DNA of 64,000 nt from DAONFI01 sp035403485. Lineage in GTDB: Bacteria > Planctomycetota > Phycisphaerae > SM23-33. The translations under genes were made by a program, and so were the position numbers. Each line of letters starts with the position of its first letter. The first letter of the stretch is position 1. The notes under the pieces are model-generated. The model was not told the origin of the DNA and did not search any database. It was given only the letters and a program-made list of their open reading frames with translations. Below, piece after piece: positions 1 through 8,737 of this stretch. The DNA lies in the NCBI GenBank assembly GCA_964536835.1, contig CAZIAZ010000006.1, forward strand, positions 7,566 through 71,565, in the 5' to 3' direction.

Positions 1-1252
1 CCATCGCCACTTCAACAAGGCCGGTAAGGCTAATCTTGCCTGACAGCGCGAAAACCTTCGTGCCCTTCGAGCCGGCTGTGCCGAGCGAAGAAAACCACTG
101 ATAACCGTTAGCCATTATCAGCGGCAGATTAGCCAGCGTTTCGACGTTGTTTATAATCGTCGGCTTGCCGAAAAGGCCGCTCACCGCAGGGAACGGCGGC
201 CGCGGCCGCGGCATTCCACGCTTGCCCTCGACACTGTGTATGAGGGCCGTCTCTTCGCCGCAGACGAACGCGCCTGCGCCTTTCTTTATGATTATCTCCA
301 GGTCGAAACCGCTATCCATAATGTTGCGGCCAAGCAGGCCGTAACTCTTCGCCTGGTCTATAGCCTGAATCAGACGCTCGATAGCCAGCGGATATTCGGC
401 ACGGATGTAAACGTAGGCTTTCGTGGCACCGATGGCATACGCCGCAATCGCCATGCCTTCGAGCAGCCGATGCGCGTCGCCTTCGATGACGGCACGATCC
501 ATAAACGCCCCTGGGTCGCCTTCGTCAGCGTTGCAGATGAGGTACTTCTGCTCAGCCGTCTGAGCGCGGGCGAATTTCCACTTCTTGCCCGTCGGGAATC
601 CGCCGCCGCCACGCCCTCGCAAGCCGGACTTTTCAATTTCGTCACAAACCTCATCCGGCGTCCTGTTCGTAAGAGTGCGGGCCATCGCGGAGTATCCGCC
701 CAGTGCGATGTATTCCTCTATGCTCGTGGGGTCAATAATGCCGCAGTTCTTCAACACCCATCGCGTCTGCGGGGCAAAGAACGGATGTTCGTCGAGATAC
801 GGCTTGCCGGCCCATTCCTGGCGGCTTGGCTGGCGATGCTGGCCGAAAACGAGGTCAGCCGGCATTTCAGCCTTGCCGAAAAACGCATCAAGTATGCTGT
901 CAACCTTGTCGGAGGTGACTTTCTGGAAGCACATGCGCTGCCGGCCTGGCAATTGCACATCCAGCATCGGCTCGACGGCACAGAGGCCTATGCAGCCGAC
1001 TTCCACTATCTCGGCGTCAACTTTTTTGTCGGCAAGATATTTTTTGGTGGCGGCGATGGTCCCAGCCGCACCGGCTCCAAGGCCGCATGTGCCGGCACCG
1101 ATGTATATGACCGCCTTTTCATCGCGGCTTTTTGACATCGTGTCGATTTTCTTCTGGAGTTTTTCCCGCAGCTCCGGCGCAAAATGGCTGATAGGCCCAT
1201 CAGCCCAGAGCTTCACGAGTTCGACTTCATTACTGCTTTTTATCTCAGCCAT
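1..1252 (-). CDS. NADH-binding 51-kDa-type subunit (HydB/HndC/NuoF family), 3' end cut by window edge
   Basis: The frame is open from the ATG at 1252 through base 1, so the C-terminus lies outside the window. Translation shows the FMN-site motif GRGGGGFPTGKKW (around 590-640) and the NADEGDPGAF motif typical of the NuoF 51-kDa family. The N-terminal ~110 residues read like a thioredoxin-like 2Fe-2S domain (GTCGLGAG, VGCIGLC). That extension is known from HydB/HndC of NAD(P)-linked [FeFe] hydrogenases rather than from plain NuoF. The start is supported by GGAG seven bases upstream, and it overlaps the stop of the NuoE-like gene by 8 bp, so the two are translationally coupled. Expected role: electron transfer between NAD(H), FMN and Fe-S clusters. 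Whether it belongs to a bifurcating hydrogenase or another NADH:ferredoxin enzyme depends on the next gene, which is not visible. Confidence 0.88.
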   Translation of the reverse strand, partial: MAEIKSSNEVELVKLWADGPISHFAPELREKLQKKIDTMSKSRDEKAVIYIGAGTCGLGAGAAGTIAATKKYLADKKVDAEIVEVGCIGLCAVEPMLDVQLPGRQRMCFQKVTSDKVDSILDAFFGKAEMPADLVFGQHRQPSRQEWAGKPYLDEHPFFAPQTRWVLKNCGIIDPTSIEEYIALGGYSAMARTLTNRTPDEVCDEIEKSGLRGRGGGGFPTGKKWKFARAQTAEQKYLICNADEGDPGAFMDRAVIEGDAHRLLEGMAIAAYAIGATKAYVYIRAEYPLAIERLIQAIDQAKSYGLLGRNIMDSGFDLEIIIKKGAGAFVCGEETALIHSVEGKRGMPRPRPPFPAVSGLFGKPTIINNVETLANLPLIMANGYQWFSSLGTAGSKGTKVFALSGKISLTGLVEVAM

Positions 1253-1724
1253 TTGCTTTCTCCACATCTTTGGCGCGATATTCGTTCAACACCTTCACTA
1301 CTGATTCCGGCGTAAGTTTGGCGTGAAAATTGCCGTTCACATTTATGACCGGCGCCAGGCCGCAGGCTCCGATGCAGGCTACGACTTCAAGGCTGAAACT
1401 TCCGTCGCGGGCGGTTTGGCCGGCTTCTATGCCGAGTGCGCGCTTGACGGCTTCCAGTATATTCGCCGAGCCTTTGACGTGGCAGGCTGTGCCGCGGCAG
1501 ACCTGAACGTGATAACGGCCGCGGGGCTGAAACCGGAACTGGTTATAAAAAGTGGCTACGCCGTAAATCTTGCTCGTCGGCAGATTCAATTGTCGGCCTA
1601 TCGCCGTGACAGCCTCGCGGGACAAATATCCCTGGGCATCCTGTACGTCCTGCAGCAGCGGTATGAGTTTATCCCGTCCTGCGCCGGAGTATTTTTCCAA
1701 AATATCCTCTATTTTCACAGCCAT
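1245..1724 (-). CDS. NuoE/HydC-like 24-kDa 2Fe-2S subunit
   Basis: 159 residues, the usual length for the family. The N-terminal helical part (to about residue 75) is followed by a thioredoxin-like 2Fe-2S domain with the four-cysteine pattern CRGTAC...CIGAC. This subunit passes electrons from the NADH/FMN subunit in complex I and in HydABC-type hydrogenases. It sits between rex and the 51-kDa subunit gene, with an 8-bp overlap downstream and about 60 bp to rex upstream, so all three are probably one transcript. A Rex gene in front suggests control by the NADH/NAD ratio. I cannot tell hydC from nuoE on this gene alone; the neighbour with the extra N-terminal 2Fe-2S domain favours the hydrogenase type. 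Confidence 0.9.
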   Translation of the reverse strand: MAVKIEDILEKYSGAGRDKLIPLLQDVQDAQGYLSREAVTAIGRQLNLPTSKIYGVATFYNQFRFQPRGRYHVQVCRGTACHVKGSANILEAVKRALGIEAGQTARDGSFSLEVVACIGACGLAPVINVNGNFHAKLTPESVVKVLNEYRAKDVEKANG

Positions 1725-1785
1725 CTTAAAATTTTCCTTGCTTCGTCAATTTTCGGCTATCCTCAGCCGCCCAACGCAGGCAGCG

Positions 1786-2403
1786 TCATTTTTTTAATTG
1801 CGTAAAATAAATCACCCGCTCAAGCGCAGTCATGATGTCAACGTGTTCAACGTACGCCGGCGGATTTATCTTCAGATGAACGGGTGCAAAATTCAGAAAA
1901 CCTCTTATCCCCATCTCGATGAGCATGTCCGCGACAGCCTGCGCTCCGGACGCCGGCACAGCAAGCATGGCTACCCTGATGTCTTCGCTGTCGATTACTT
2001 CCTTGAGCTTGTCCATCGTGTAGCAGCGACAGCCGGAAATGACCCGGCCGGTAACGGCTTCATCGCGGTCGAATGCCGCCGCAATCACCAGATTGCTCTG
2101 ACGATCCTGAAAATAACTCAGTACCGCCCTGCCGAGATGGCCGATGCCGACCAATAATACCTTGCGTATCTCAGAACCTACGAGTATCTCATCCAGCGCT
2201 TCGAGAAGTTTTTCGATATTGTATCCCCGCGTCGGCGTACCCTCGGTTTTGAGCACCATCATATCCCTGCGTACCTGTGCCGGCGTACAGCCGGCCAGGA
2301 CGGCTAACTGATGCGAAAACACGCTCCGCTGGCCGTCTTCCCGCAGATTCGCAAGAATGCGACGATATAAACTCAATCGACCTATGACTCTTTCCGATAC
2401 CAT
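1786..2403 (-). CDS. rex: Redox-sensing transcriptional repressor Rex
   Basis: 205 residues. The N-terminal winged helix (residues ~5-80; SLYRRIL, VRRDMMVLKTEG) is the typical Rex DNA-binding domain. It is followed by a Rossmann domain with the NAD(H) motif VGIGHLGRAV (about residues 85-94). Rex releases DNA when NADH rises and so derepresses fermentative and hydrogenase genes. It is the first gene of an operon with NuoE/NuoF-like subunits. A near-consensus Rex operator lies upstream, just after a sigma70-type promoter, so autoregulation is expected. The leader before the ATG is about 370 nt, extremely A/T-rich near the start, and has no Shine-Dalgarno sequence. Confidence 0.95.
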   Translation of the reverse strand: MVSERVIGRLSLYRRILANLREDGQRSVFSHQLAVLAGCTPAQVRRDMMVLKTEGTPTRGYNIEKLLEALDEILVGSEIRKVLLVGIGHLGRAVLSYFQDRQSNLVIAAAFDRDEAVTGRVISGCRCYTMDKLKEVIDSEDIRVAMLAVPASGAQAVADMLIEMGIRGFLNFAPVHLKINPPAYVEHVDIMTALERVIYFTQLKK

Positions 2404-2721
2404 TTTTTTAAATTTTTAAAACTTTTTAAAATTTTTTAGACTTTTTTAGACTTTTTATATTTTTACACTTTTGAACCATATTTAAAAAAATCGAAAAATC
2501 TACTGCACTCTACCGCACTATTTCGCATCATTCAGCCACACGAATTGCAAAACATCAGAATAGTTCACAAAAATCTTTTCTTTCGAAAACCATTCTAAAA
2601 TTCAGAGCATGGCGTATATTTTTTTATCAATTTCGGTCAAAATCAGCTATAAAAACCATTTCAATAAAAAACCGGTGTAGTGCCTTCACCTTAAAATCAA
2701 GCCTACAAGCCGGTATAAATC
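2404..2721. other. Long A/T-rich leader of rex, no gene
   Basis: No convincing ORF. About 60 bp next to the rex start consist almost only of A and T tracts (on the minus strand, repeated AAAAAGTCT units and poly-A runs). The rest is low-complexity A/T-rich sequence with no further recognised site. Confidence 0.6.
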
Positions 2722-2756
2722 GTTGCGTTTTTCACAATATCTGTGAAAAACGCAAC
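2722..2756. repeat. Perfect 15-bp inverted repeat in the rex leader
   Basis: Arms GTTGCGTTTTTCACA (2722-2736) and TGTGAAAAACGCAAC (2742-2756) with a 5-nt loop. It lies directly downstream of the Rex operator in the transcribed leader. The inner ends are TTCACA/TGTGAA, that is, Rex half-sites in everted order. It could be a second protein-binding site or an RNA hairpin. Confidence 0.85.
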
Positions 2757-2757
2757 A

Positions 2758-2775
2758 TTGTGAATTATTTCACAG
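2758..2775. promoter_or_regulatory. Rex operator (ROP box)
   Basis: TTGTGAATTATTTCACAG matches the Rex consensus TTGTGAA-N4-TTCACAA at 17 of 18 positions, counting the four spacer bases as matches. It begins six bases downstream of the -10 hexamer of the minus-strand promoter, so bound Rex would block transcription initiation. Confidence 0.88.
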
Positions 2776-2780
2776 GTAGT

Positions 2781-2810
2781 ATTATAACTTATCATTACCC
2801 ATATAGTCAA
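2781..2810 (-). promoter_or_regulatory. Sigma70-type promoter of the rex-hyd-like operon
   Basis: On the minus strand TTGACT (2810-2805), an 18-bp spacer, then a perfect TATAAT (2786-2781). Transcription would start near 2774, inside the Rex operator. Confidence 0.8.
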
Positions 2811-2832
2811 ATATTTTTATCCGTGATTTTTT

Positions 2833-4053
2833 TCACGGCGCGGCAGGTGCGGTTTTCACGCGCGGGATATGTTTTTCAATAACATTCACTCCGACACTAC
2901 GAGGTTTGAATGTGTAGATATATGTTCCTGACTCAGGAAGTTTCAGGCGAACAAAGGGCTGCCCGTCGGCATCACAGCCGATGAAATATTCTCCAGCCTT
3001 CGAATAATTGTCCAACGCCCAATTTAACAGCGAATCCGGCAGATAATTTTCCTTATCCTGACTGACGGCGAGTTTTAATCGGCCGTCGTTTGCATCTTTG
3101 ACAAACGTTTCAAAATTTATGGGCTGATACCCTTTGGTAAAATTTCTGCCGATAAAGCTGATAAATATCCGCGCACACGCAATGCTGTCGAGTTCAGCCG
3201 TTTCTTCAGCCTTCGTCAACCACCAATTTTTATATTCAGCCTCGATTGTCTCGACATTCTCCGCAAAGCAGCTTTTCCAAGCTTCGTCAGCCTTCGTGCC
3301 GCGGGCAAGCTGACATAAAAACTTTTCAAAATTCTCGCGATATTTTCCATCATCGGCATGCATGAAAAAATGCACTATCGACCACGCCTGGCAGTAGTTA
3401 AGGTTCGCTTCCGACCTGAGGCCGTTTTTCCATTCCTCGTCGGAAATCGTCATAAACTTTTTCATCGGGGCGAAAGCGTTTTTTAGAAGAGCGTTTCTGA
3501 CAATCGCAAGCTGATTAGCCGACACGAAACCTTCCAGCAATTCATCGCCCGTCCATTTTGCATAATTGAAATATTCCGCCAGTCCTTCGTTCAGCCATAG
3601 CGGTATCTGTGGAAAAGCGTTCATGGCGAACTGGTGAAAACCTTCGTGTTGCATGACTTCAAAAACGCTGCCGTTCAGCCACGCCATCAGCCAGACTTTC
3701 GGATTGCGTTTGCCCATGCGAGTCCATATATAACATCCGCGTGTATTGGGAAATCCGCCGGCGGCATAATAATCATTAACGTCGGCAAACAGATACACGT
3801 TACATCGGCCTGGCATGGGGCGGTAAAGTTTCACGGCAAGCCGCCGGAAACTGCGATAATTACACTCCAGCCGGATGCGTGCAATCATGGAATCGCAAAT
3901 ATCCCAATCCGTATAAATCACATAATGAGTGGTTTTGAACGGGCGGAATTTGACGGGCAGGGTTTTCCTGGTCGGCTCGGTAAAATTCTCGGCGACAGCC
4001 GCATCAAATAAAACAACCAGTAATATAACTGCCTTTAAAAAACGCATAGCCAT
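2833..4053 (-). CDS. Secreted gluzincin-type metallopeptidase, DUF1570-like
   Basis: 406 residues starting with a hydrophobic signal peptide (residues ~4-22, predicted cleavage after AVA). The middle holds the zinc motif HEGFH, followed about 20 residues later by NEGLAEYF, which is the HExxH plus glutamate arrangement of the peptidase MA/gluzincin clan. The overall pattern resembles DUF1570 proteins that are frequent in planctomycetes. It should act in the periplasm or outside the cell; the substrate is unknown. It ends just past a Rex-box-like palindrome and lies 45 bp downstream of hemW, in the same direction. There are two possible in-frame ATGs (4053, 4047) and no clear ribosome site. Confidence 0.75.
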   Translation of the reverse strand: MAMRFLKAVILLVVLFDAAVAENFTEPTRKTLPVKFRPFKTTHYVIYTDWDICDSMIARIRLECNYRSFRRLAVKLYRPMPGRCNVYLFADVNDYYAAGGFPNTRGCYIWTRMGKRNPKVWLMAWLNGSVFEVMQHEGFHQFAMNAFPQIPLWLNEGLAEYFNYAKWTGDELLEGFVSANQLAIVRNALLKNAFAPMKKFMTISDEEWKNGLRSEANLNYCQAWSIVHFFMHADDGKYRENFEKFLCQLARGTKADEAWKSCFAENVETIEAEYKNWWLTKAEETAELDSIACARIFISFIGRNFTKGYQPINFETFVKDANDGRLKLAVSQDKENYLPDSLLNWALDNYSKAGEYFIGCDADGQPFVRLKLPESGTYIYTFKPRSVGVNVIEKHIPRVKTAPAAP

Positions 4054-4098
4054 AATTTCAGGAAGTAACCGGCACGCCGCAGACGCGCCACGACATCT

Positions 4099-5265
4099 TT
4101 ATTTCTTCTCAGCCGCCTCATGCACTATGTCAGCCAGAACGGTGTTCGCCACAAACAGCCGCTCTCGCGGAATCATGAGTTTTTCTCCGTTCATCGCCAG
4201 CCCGCCGGATGCAAGATGCGTGGAAATGCTGTACGGAAAAGCGTCTTCAAAACTCATGCCGAACCTGTATCCGAAATTCGTCAGCCGCATGCCCTCGCGC
4301 ATGCGCAGACGAAGCATGAGAGTCTCAGCCATGGTCATGTTCATATTGAGCGTCTCGGTTTCACCAGGCGAAGGAATGCTATCGTCAAGCATCGCGCTTA
4401 TCCAGCGTCGCACGTCGCGTATGTTAGTCCGTCGCGTGGTAAAACTGTCGTGAATGAAACTGCTGGCGGCGGACGGGCCTATCCCTATATACGGGTAATT
4501 GAACCAATACACGAGGTTATGCCTGCAACGCAGGCCCGGCCGCGCAAAATTGGAAATTTCGTAATGTTCAAAACCTGCGTTTATTAGCGTATATATGGCG
4601 GTGTTGTACATTCTGAGCTGTTCTTCGTCTTCAATTTCCTGCAGTTCGCCGTTGGAGAGCTGCGTGTGAAATTCCGTGCCGTTTTCATAGCTCAGGGCAT
4701 AGCAACTGATATGTTCCGGCGAAAGCCGTACAGCCTGCCGCAGGCTTTCCCGCCATTTTTTGAGGCTCTGGCCGGGCAGTGCGAATATCAGGTCGAGATT
4801 TATATTATCAAAACCGGCATCACGAAGCATTTTGAACGAATCGAAAATTTCCCGACGCGTATGTATTCGGCCAATGCCGGCAAGCTCATCGTCGTGAAAC
4901 GACTGTGCTCCAAGCGACACGCGATTTATGTTCATGAACCGGCAGAGGCCTATTTTTTCGTTGTCAAGCGTGCCGGGATTGGCCTCTATGGTATATTCCG
5001 TGCCAGGGCCGACGAATTTTTTAAGATTGCCCAAAAGACGTCGCAAATGCGGCATCGACAACGAGGTAGGAGTGCCGCCGCCAACATATATCGTAGCCAG
5101 CGGCCGAGACAGCATGCCCGTATAAAGCTGCAACTCCCTCTCAAGAGCCTCCACGTAACGGCCGACAAGTTCATCATCCACCGACACGGAGTAGAAGTCG
5201 CAATATTTGCACTTGCGCACGCAAAACGGGACATGAATATAAAGTGAGTCAGCTTTTTTTAACAT
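4099..5265 (-). CDS. hemW: Radical SAM protein HemW (coproporphyrinogen oxidase-like)
   Basis: 388 residues. The radical-SAM cluster motif CVRKCKYCDF (C-x3-C-x2-C) is near residue 16, and YVGGGTPT follows. Further on, the HemW-type signature HNLVYWFNYPYIGIGPSA is present. HemW binds haem and is thought to act as a haem chaperone rather than a true HemN oxidase. The C-terminal part matches the HemN C-terminal region. It overlaps the end of ruvX/yqgF by 17 bp, so both are in one operon. Confidence 0.9.
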   Translation of the reverse strand: MLKKADSLYIHVPFCVRKCKYCDFYSVSVDDELVGRYVEALERELQLYTGMLSRPLATIYVGGGTPTSLSMPHLRRLLGNLKKFVGPGTEYTIEANPGTLDNEKIGLCRFMNINRVSLGAQSFHDDELAGIGRIHTRREIFDSFKMLRDAGFDNINLDLIFALPGQSLKKWRESLRQAVRLSPEHISCYALSYENGTEFHTQLSNGELQEIEDEEQLRMYNTAIYTLINAGFEHYEISNFARPGLRCRHNLVYWFNYPYIGIGPSAASSFIHDSFTTRRTNIRDVRRWISAMLDDSIPSPGETETLNMNMTMAETLMLRLRMREGMRLTNFGYRFGMSFEDAFPYSISTHLASGGLAMNGEKLMIPRERLFVANTVLADIVHEAAEKK

Positions 5266-5707
5266 TGTTCAGTACCTGCTGGGGGGTCTGTGCAGCCTGC
5301 CGGTTTTTTCCGGCAAGAAAATCGTTCAGAAAACTTGCGGCAGCGACGGCATCCTGTCTGGCCTTGCGTTTTTTCCTGGTCATCGTGCCAGCCAACGTCA
5401 TATCCGCATCAAAACTGCTCAGCCGTTCATCCCACATTCTCACGTCCAATCCGCCGACACAGAGTTTTTGGGCGAACTCCAACGTTTTCATAGCTGCCGG
5501 CCCGGCGGTATCGTCCATATTCAAAGCCAACCCTACAATCACGACGCGACAGTCATATTCCTCGCAGACATCGGATATTTTGCGTACCAGCGACTCGTCG
5601 TCGCCACCCTGCAACACGCATAGCGGCGTGGCAAAACCGTCGGCGGAGTCGCCGACAGCCAGGCCCACCCGCTTATGGCCGTAATCAACTCCAAGGTATC
5701 GGGGCAT
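5249..5707 (-). CDS. yqgF: Putative pre-16S rRNA nuclease / Holliday junction resolvase-like YqgF
   Basis: 152 residues from the ATG at 5707. It has the RNase H-like fold signature LGVDYGHKRVGLAVGDS at the start, then VVGLALNMD and WDERLSS, as in YqgF/RuvX. The family processes the 5' end of 16S rRNA in E. coli. The longer reading frame back to 5788 would run into the upstream gene and lacks family similarity, so I chose 5707. The stop overlaps the hemW start. Confidence 0.9.
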   Translation of the reverse strand: MPRYLGVDYGHKRVGLAVGDSADGFATPLCVLQGGDDESLVRKISDVCEEYDCRVVIVGLALNMDDTAGPAAMKTLEFAQKLCVGGLDVRMWDERLSSFDADMTLAGTMTRKKRKARQDAVAAASFLNDFLAGKNRQAAQTPQQVLNNVKKS

Positions 5708-5709
5708 TT

Positions 5710-6786
5710 TTAAAGAAATCTCGGATCGTGGTCGCGTTCGATTGCGTCTACAAGTTCCTTGAGACGCTGACTGTCGCTGCGGCGGCATACGAGCGTGGCA
5801 TTGCCCGACTGCACTACTATGCAGTCGTCCATGCCGAGCATGGCGATAATGTGGGACTCGTCCTCGGAAACGATGATGTTGTTAAAACTGTCCATAACCA
5901 CGTGATGTGCCGCCAGTATGGTATTGCCCTTGTCGTCCTGGTCGAGCACGTTTTCCAGCGCCGGCCATGAACCGAGGTCTATCCATTCGCAATTAAGCTC
6001 AGTCATCAGCACGCCCTGCGTCTTTTCCATGACCGCATAATCGATGCTTATTTTCTGCAGTTCAGGGTACACTTTATCGAGAATCGGCCCGACATCCTCC
6101 GACTTCCGGACAGCCCTGGTAACCGCGTCGAATTTTGCCGCCGAAGCCGGCAGAAATTCCCGAAGAGCCGCCTGTATGGCTGAAACCTTCCAGACGAACA
6201 TTCCGCTATTCCAGAAATATCGGCCGGACTCGACGTATTTGCGGGCGGTGGGATGATCGGGCTTTTCCCTGAAACTTTCCACCTTATGCACGCCTGGCGC
6301 TACGGTATCGCCGCACTCAATGTAACCAAGGCCGGTGTGCGGCCAATTTGGACGTATGCCGAAAGTAACAAGTGAATCGGGATTTTTTTCAGCTGTCTTC
6401 ATGGCGAGTTCGACGGCTTCGATAAAGCAGCTTTCCGGCCGGATGATATGGTCGGCTGTGAAAATGGCCATCGTGGCATGCGGGTCTCTGCCTTCGATAA
6501 TGGCGGCAGCCAGGGCTACGGCGTTGGCGGTATCACGGCCTGAGGGCTCGCCGATTATGTTCTCAGCCGGCAATTTATCAATGGCGGCACACACCTTGTC
6601 GGCATAATCGCGATTGGTGATTATAAAAATTTTTTCAGGCTCAAAAAGTCCCAAAAGACGCTCCACCGCAATCTCAAGCAGACTTTTGCCCTCCACCATC
6701 GGTATCAGCTGTTTGGGTCTGTTCGTTCTGGAACAGGGCCATAATCGTTTGCCGGAACCGCCCGCCATTATTATTGCATACCGCAT
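5710..6786 (-). CDS. manC: Mannose-1-phosphate guanylyltransferase
   Basis: 358 residues from the ATG at 6786, which has GAGGAG eight bases upstream. The N-terminus IIMAGGSGKRLWPCSRTNRPKQ is the nucleotidyltransferase signature GGxGxRLWPxSR...PKQ. The motifs FTADHII and FREKPDHP follow. It makes GDP-mannose from GTP and mannose-1-phosphate for surface polysaccharides. It lacks the C-terminal isomerase domain of bifunctional ManC/AlgA. Only 2 bp separate it from yqgF, so the genes are co-transcribed. Confidence 0.9.
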   Translation of the reverse strand: MRYAIIMAGGSGKRLWPCSRTNRPKQLIPMVEGKSLLEIAVERLLGLFEPEKIFIITNRDYADKVCAAIDKLPAENIIGEPSGRDTANAVALAAAIIEGRDPHATMAIFTADHIIRPESCFIEAVELAMKTAEKNPDSLVTFGIRPNWPHTGLGYIECGDTVAPGVHKVESFREKPDHPTARKYVESGRYFWNSGMFVWKVSAIQAALREFLPASAAKFDAVTRAVRKSEDVGPILDKVYPELQKISIDYAVMEKTQGVLMTELNCEWIDLGSWPALENVLDQDDKGNTILAAHHVVMDSFNNIIVSEDESHIIAMLGMDDCIVVQSGNATLVCRRSDSQRLKELVDAIERDHDPRFL

Positions 6787-6884
6787 TGTGCCGTCTCCTC
6801 TAAACAATCTATAGTTATTTTATCACTTTGCGACGCGTTAATCCAACGGATTCCAGCCCGGCGGCAGCGGGGACTGACATTGCG

Positions 6885-8018
6885 TCAATGGTTTGAAATT
6901 CTTTCAATGATTTTTTCGACGATTATTTTTCTGGCCGGCCTTTTAAGTCCGCCGGCAGCTTTTTGCATATTAGCAAGCCCATCGCCGTCAGCCAGCATCT
7001 CCGCGACGATTCCGCCGATATCGGAAAATTTTTCCGCCACTCTCGCAGCGCCGCATTCAGCCAGATATTTCGCATTCTGCGCTTCCTGGCCTGGAACAGG
7101 AGGCATGAATACCGCCGGCAGCGATTTTGCGATACATTCGGCACAAATCATGCCGCCAGACTTTGTCACCATAAGGCTGGCCGCGTCCATCAAATCGCTC
7201 ACCCTGTCGGTAAAACCCATCGGCACTACCCTGCCGTCACGCGATTCAGCCATGCTGCCGAGCCTGGCCAGCAGTTTTTTGTTCCGCCCTGCAAGCACCA
7301 CCACGCATGCATTCGGACATATCGACGCTATTCCGCGGGCTATCGCCGGCACCGGCCCGCACGTAAACACCGTTCCGCCGGACAGCAATACCACCGGCCG
7401 GCCGGCCGGCAGACGAAGTTCCCGTCGCAAATCATCGCCGTCACTGCGGGACGTGTCGAACGCCATGCGCACCGGCATGCCGCTGACGGTGATTTTCCCC
7501 TGCGGAACATTCCACTTTTCAATCAGGCGGTTCGCACTCTGCGGCTGTTGAACGAACCAGCGGTCAATGCCTTCCGAATACCACCAGCGATGCGCCTGAA
7601 TGTCGGTCACGACGATAAACTGATTGTCATACCCGAGCCGCGCGAGAATCGGCGGCGCCAAAAAATGCGTATTGACGATGATATCGGGTTTATAATCGAA
7701 AACCGCCCGCACCAGCCGGCTAGCAGCAGCCGATTCAAAAGCTATGCGGATTTTTTCACTGATGTTGCGATGCGGCAAATCCGGCATGTCGTTAAGCCGG
7801 AATCCCACGCCGTACAAAAACGGCAGACGTGATACCGCCAAAGAATATCCCCCGCTGTAATACCATCTGAACCAGGCCGGCACATATGACATTACGTCAA
7901 TAGTCATGGAATCGCAACCCGCCTCGGCAAGGCCTTCGGAGATGCTGCGAGCCGCCTGATTGTGACCGCTGCCCACGGAAGCGGTTATCAGCAAAACCTT
8001 CCTGTCACTAAAACCCAT
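6885..8018 (-). CDS. MGDG synthase/diacylglycerol glucosyltransferase-like glycosyltransferase (GT28 type)
   Basis: 377 residues from the ATG at 8018, with GGAGGGCGGGT directly upstream. The N-terminus VLLITASVGSGHNQAARSI is the MGDG-synthase acceptor-domain motif. The C-terminal half has the MurG-like donor-site pattern VVLLSGGT, VLAGRNKKL and MVTKSGGMICAE. Members transfer a sugar from a UDP-sugar to diacylglycerol or related lipids at the membrane; the exact sugar cannot be told. It follows ispD after 29 bp. The frame extends upstream to 8168 but would overlap ispD heavily, so I reject that start. Confidence 0.85.
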   Translation of the reverse strand: MGFSDRKVLLITASVGSGHNQAARSISEGLAEAGCDSMTIDVMSYVPAWFRWYYSGGYSLAVSRLPFLYGVGFRLNDMPDLPHRNISEKIRIAFESAAASRLVRAVFDYKPDIIVNTHFLAPPILARLGYDNQFIVVTDIQAHRWWYSEGIDRWFVQQPQSANRLIEKWNVPQGKITVSGMPVRMAFDTSRSDGDDLRRELRLPAGRPVVLLSGGTVFTCGPVPAIARGIASICPNACVVVLAGRNKKLLARLGSMAESRDGRVVPMGFTDRVSDLMDAASLMVTKSGGMICAECIAKSLPAVFMPPVPGQEAQNAKYLAECGAARVAEKFSDIGGIVAEMLADGDGLANMQKAAGGLKRPARKIIVEKIIERISNH

Positions 8019-8047
8019 ACCCGCCCTCCATGATGACCGGTCCGGTT

Positions 8048-8731
8048 TCAAAGCGTAGATATCACCTGCCGTGCAAAAATCATGTCTTCGCGGCGAGTGA
8101 CTTTTATGTTTCTCAAATCCCCGTGAACCACACTCACCGGATAGCCGGCCTGCTCGACAAGCGCGCAATCGTCAGTCGCCTCAGCCGGATTTTCGTATAC
8201 CTTCATGATGATTTCGCGGGCAAAAACCTGCGGGGTCTGAGCCTCGAAAAGATTGGCATATTCATCGCGGGGCAGAGTCTGCGTGACGATTCCGCGGCCG
8301 TCAGTGCGTTTGACAGTTCCGTGAATCGGCACAGCCAGCAATGCCGCGCCGCACATGGAGGCTTGCGAAAAGACGGCATCTATCCAGCTCTGAGCGATGC
8401 ACGGCCTTGCTGCATCGTGAATAGCCACCAATTCAGCCTCGTCGCTCACGGCATCAAGGGCGTTTTTCACCGACTGCGTGCGGGTAGAACCGCCGGCTAC
8501 GAGCTTGACGCCCAGCTTCTCCAGCCGCCAGCCGTAATGCTGAGCGACATATTCCATATCATCCATCGAACAGACGAATATCACTTCAAGAACGTCGGGC
8601 CGTTTTATAAATGCTTCGATGGTTCGAAGAAACAGCGGCATATCGCCGAGGAGTTCGAATATCTTGTTCATGCTCCCGCCGAAACGAAGGCCTCTGCCGG
8701 CTCCGGGGATTATTACCGATACTTTTGCCAT
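8048..8731 (-). CDS. ispD: 2-C-methyl-D-erythritol 4-phosphate cytidylyltransferase
   Basis: 227 residues. The CTP-binding N-terminus reads VIIPGAGRGLRFG...NK, close to the PAAGxGxRxG...K signature of IspD. IHDAARPCI and the ETPQ-like EAQTPQVF also match. It catalyses the third step of the MEP isoprenoid pathway. The ATG has no Shine-Dalgarno sequence. A TTGACT-N17-TACATA promoter ends only six bases before the ATG, so the message may be leaderless. Confidence 0.92.
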   Translation of the reverse strand: MAKVSVIIPGAGRGLRFGGSMNKIFELLGDMPLFLRTIEAFIKRPDVLEVIFVCSMDDMEYVAQHYGWRLEKLGVKLVAGGSTRTQSVKNALDAVSDEAELVAIHDAARPCIAQSWIDAVFSQASMCGAALLAVPIHGTVKRTDGRGIVTQTLPRDEYANLFEAQTPQVFAREIIMKVYENPAEATDDCALVEQAGYPVSVVHGDLRNIKVTRREDMIFARQVISTL

Positions 8732-8737
8732 GACATC

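Noticed and set aside
236..1135. 299-residue plus-strand ORF at the left edge
   Set aside because: It lies opposite the 51-kDa NADH subunit, whose motifs are clear on the minus strand.
2821..2838. CCGTGATTTTTTTCACGG as a second Rex box
   Set aside because: Spacing fits but the outer bases differ from the consensus, it spans the end of the peptidase gene, and it also fits a terminator hairpin.
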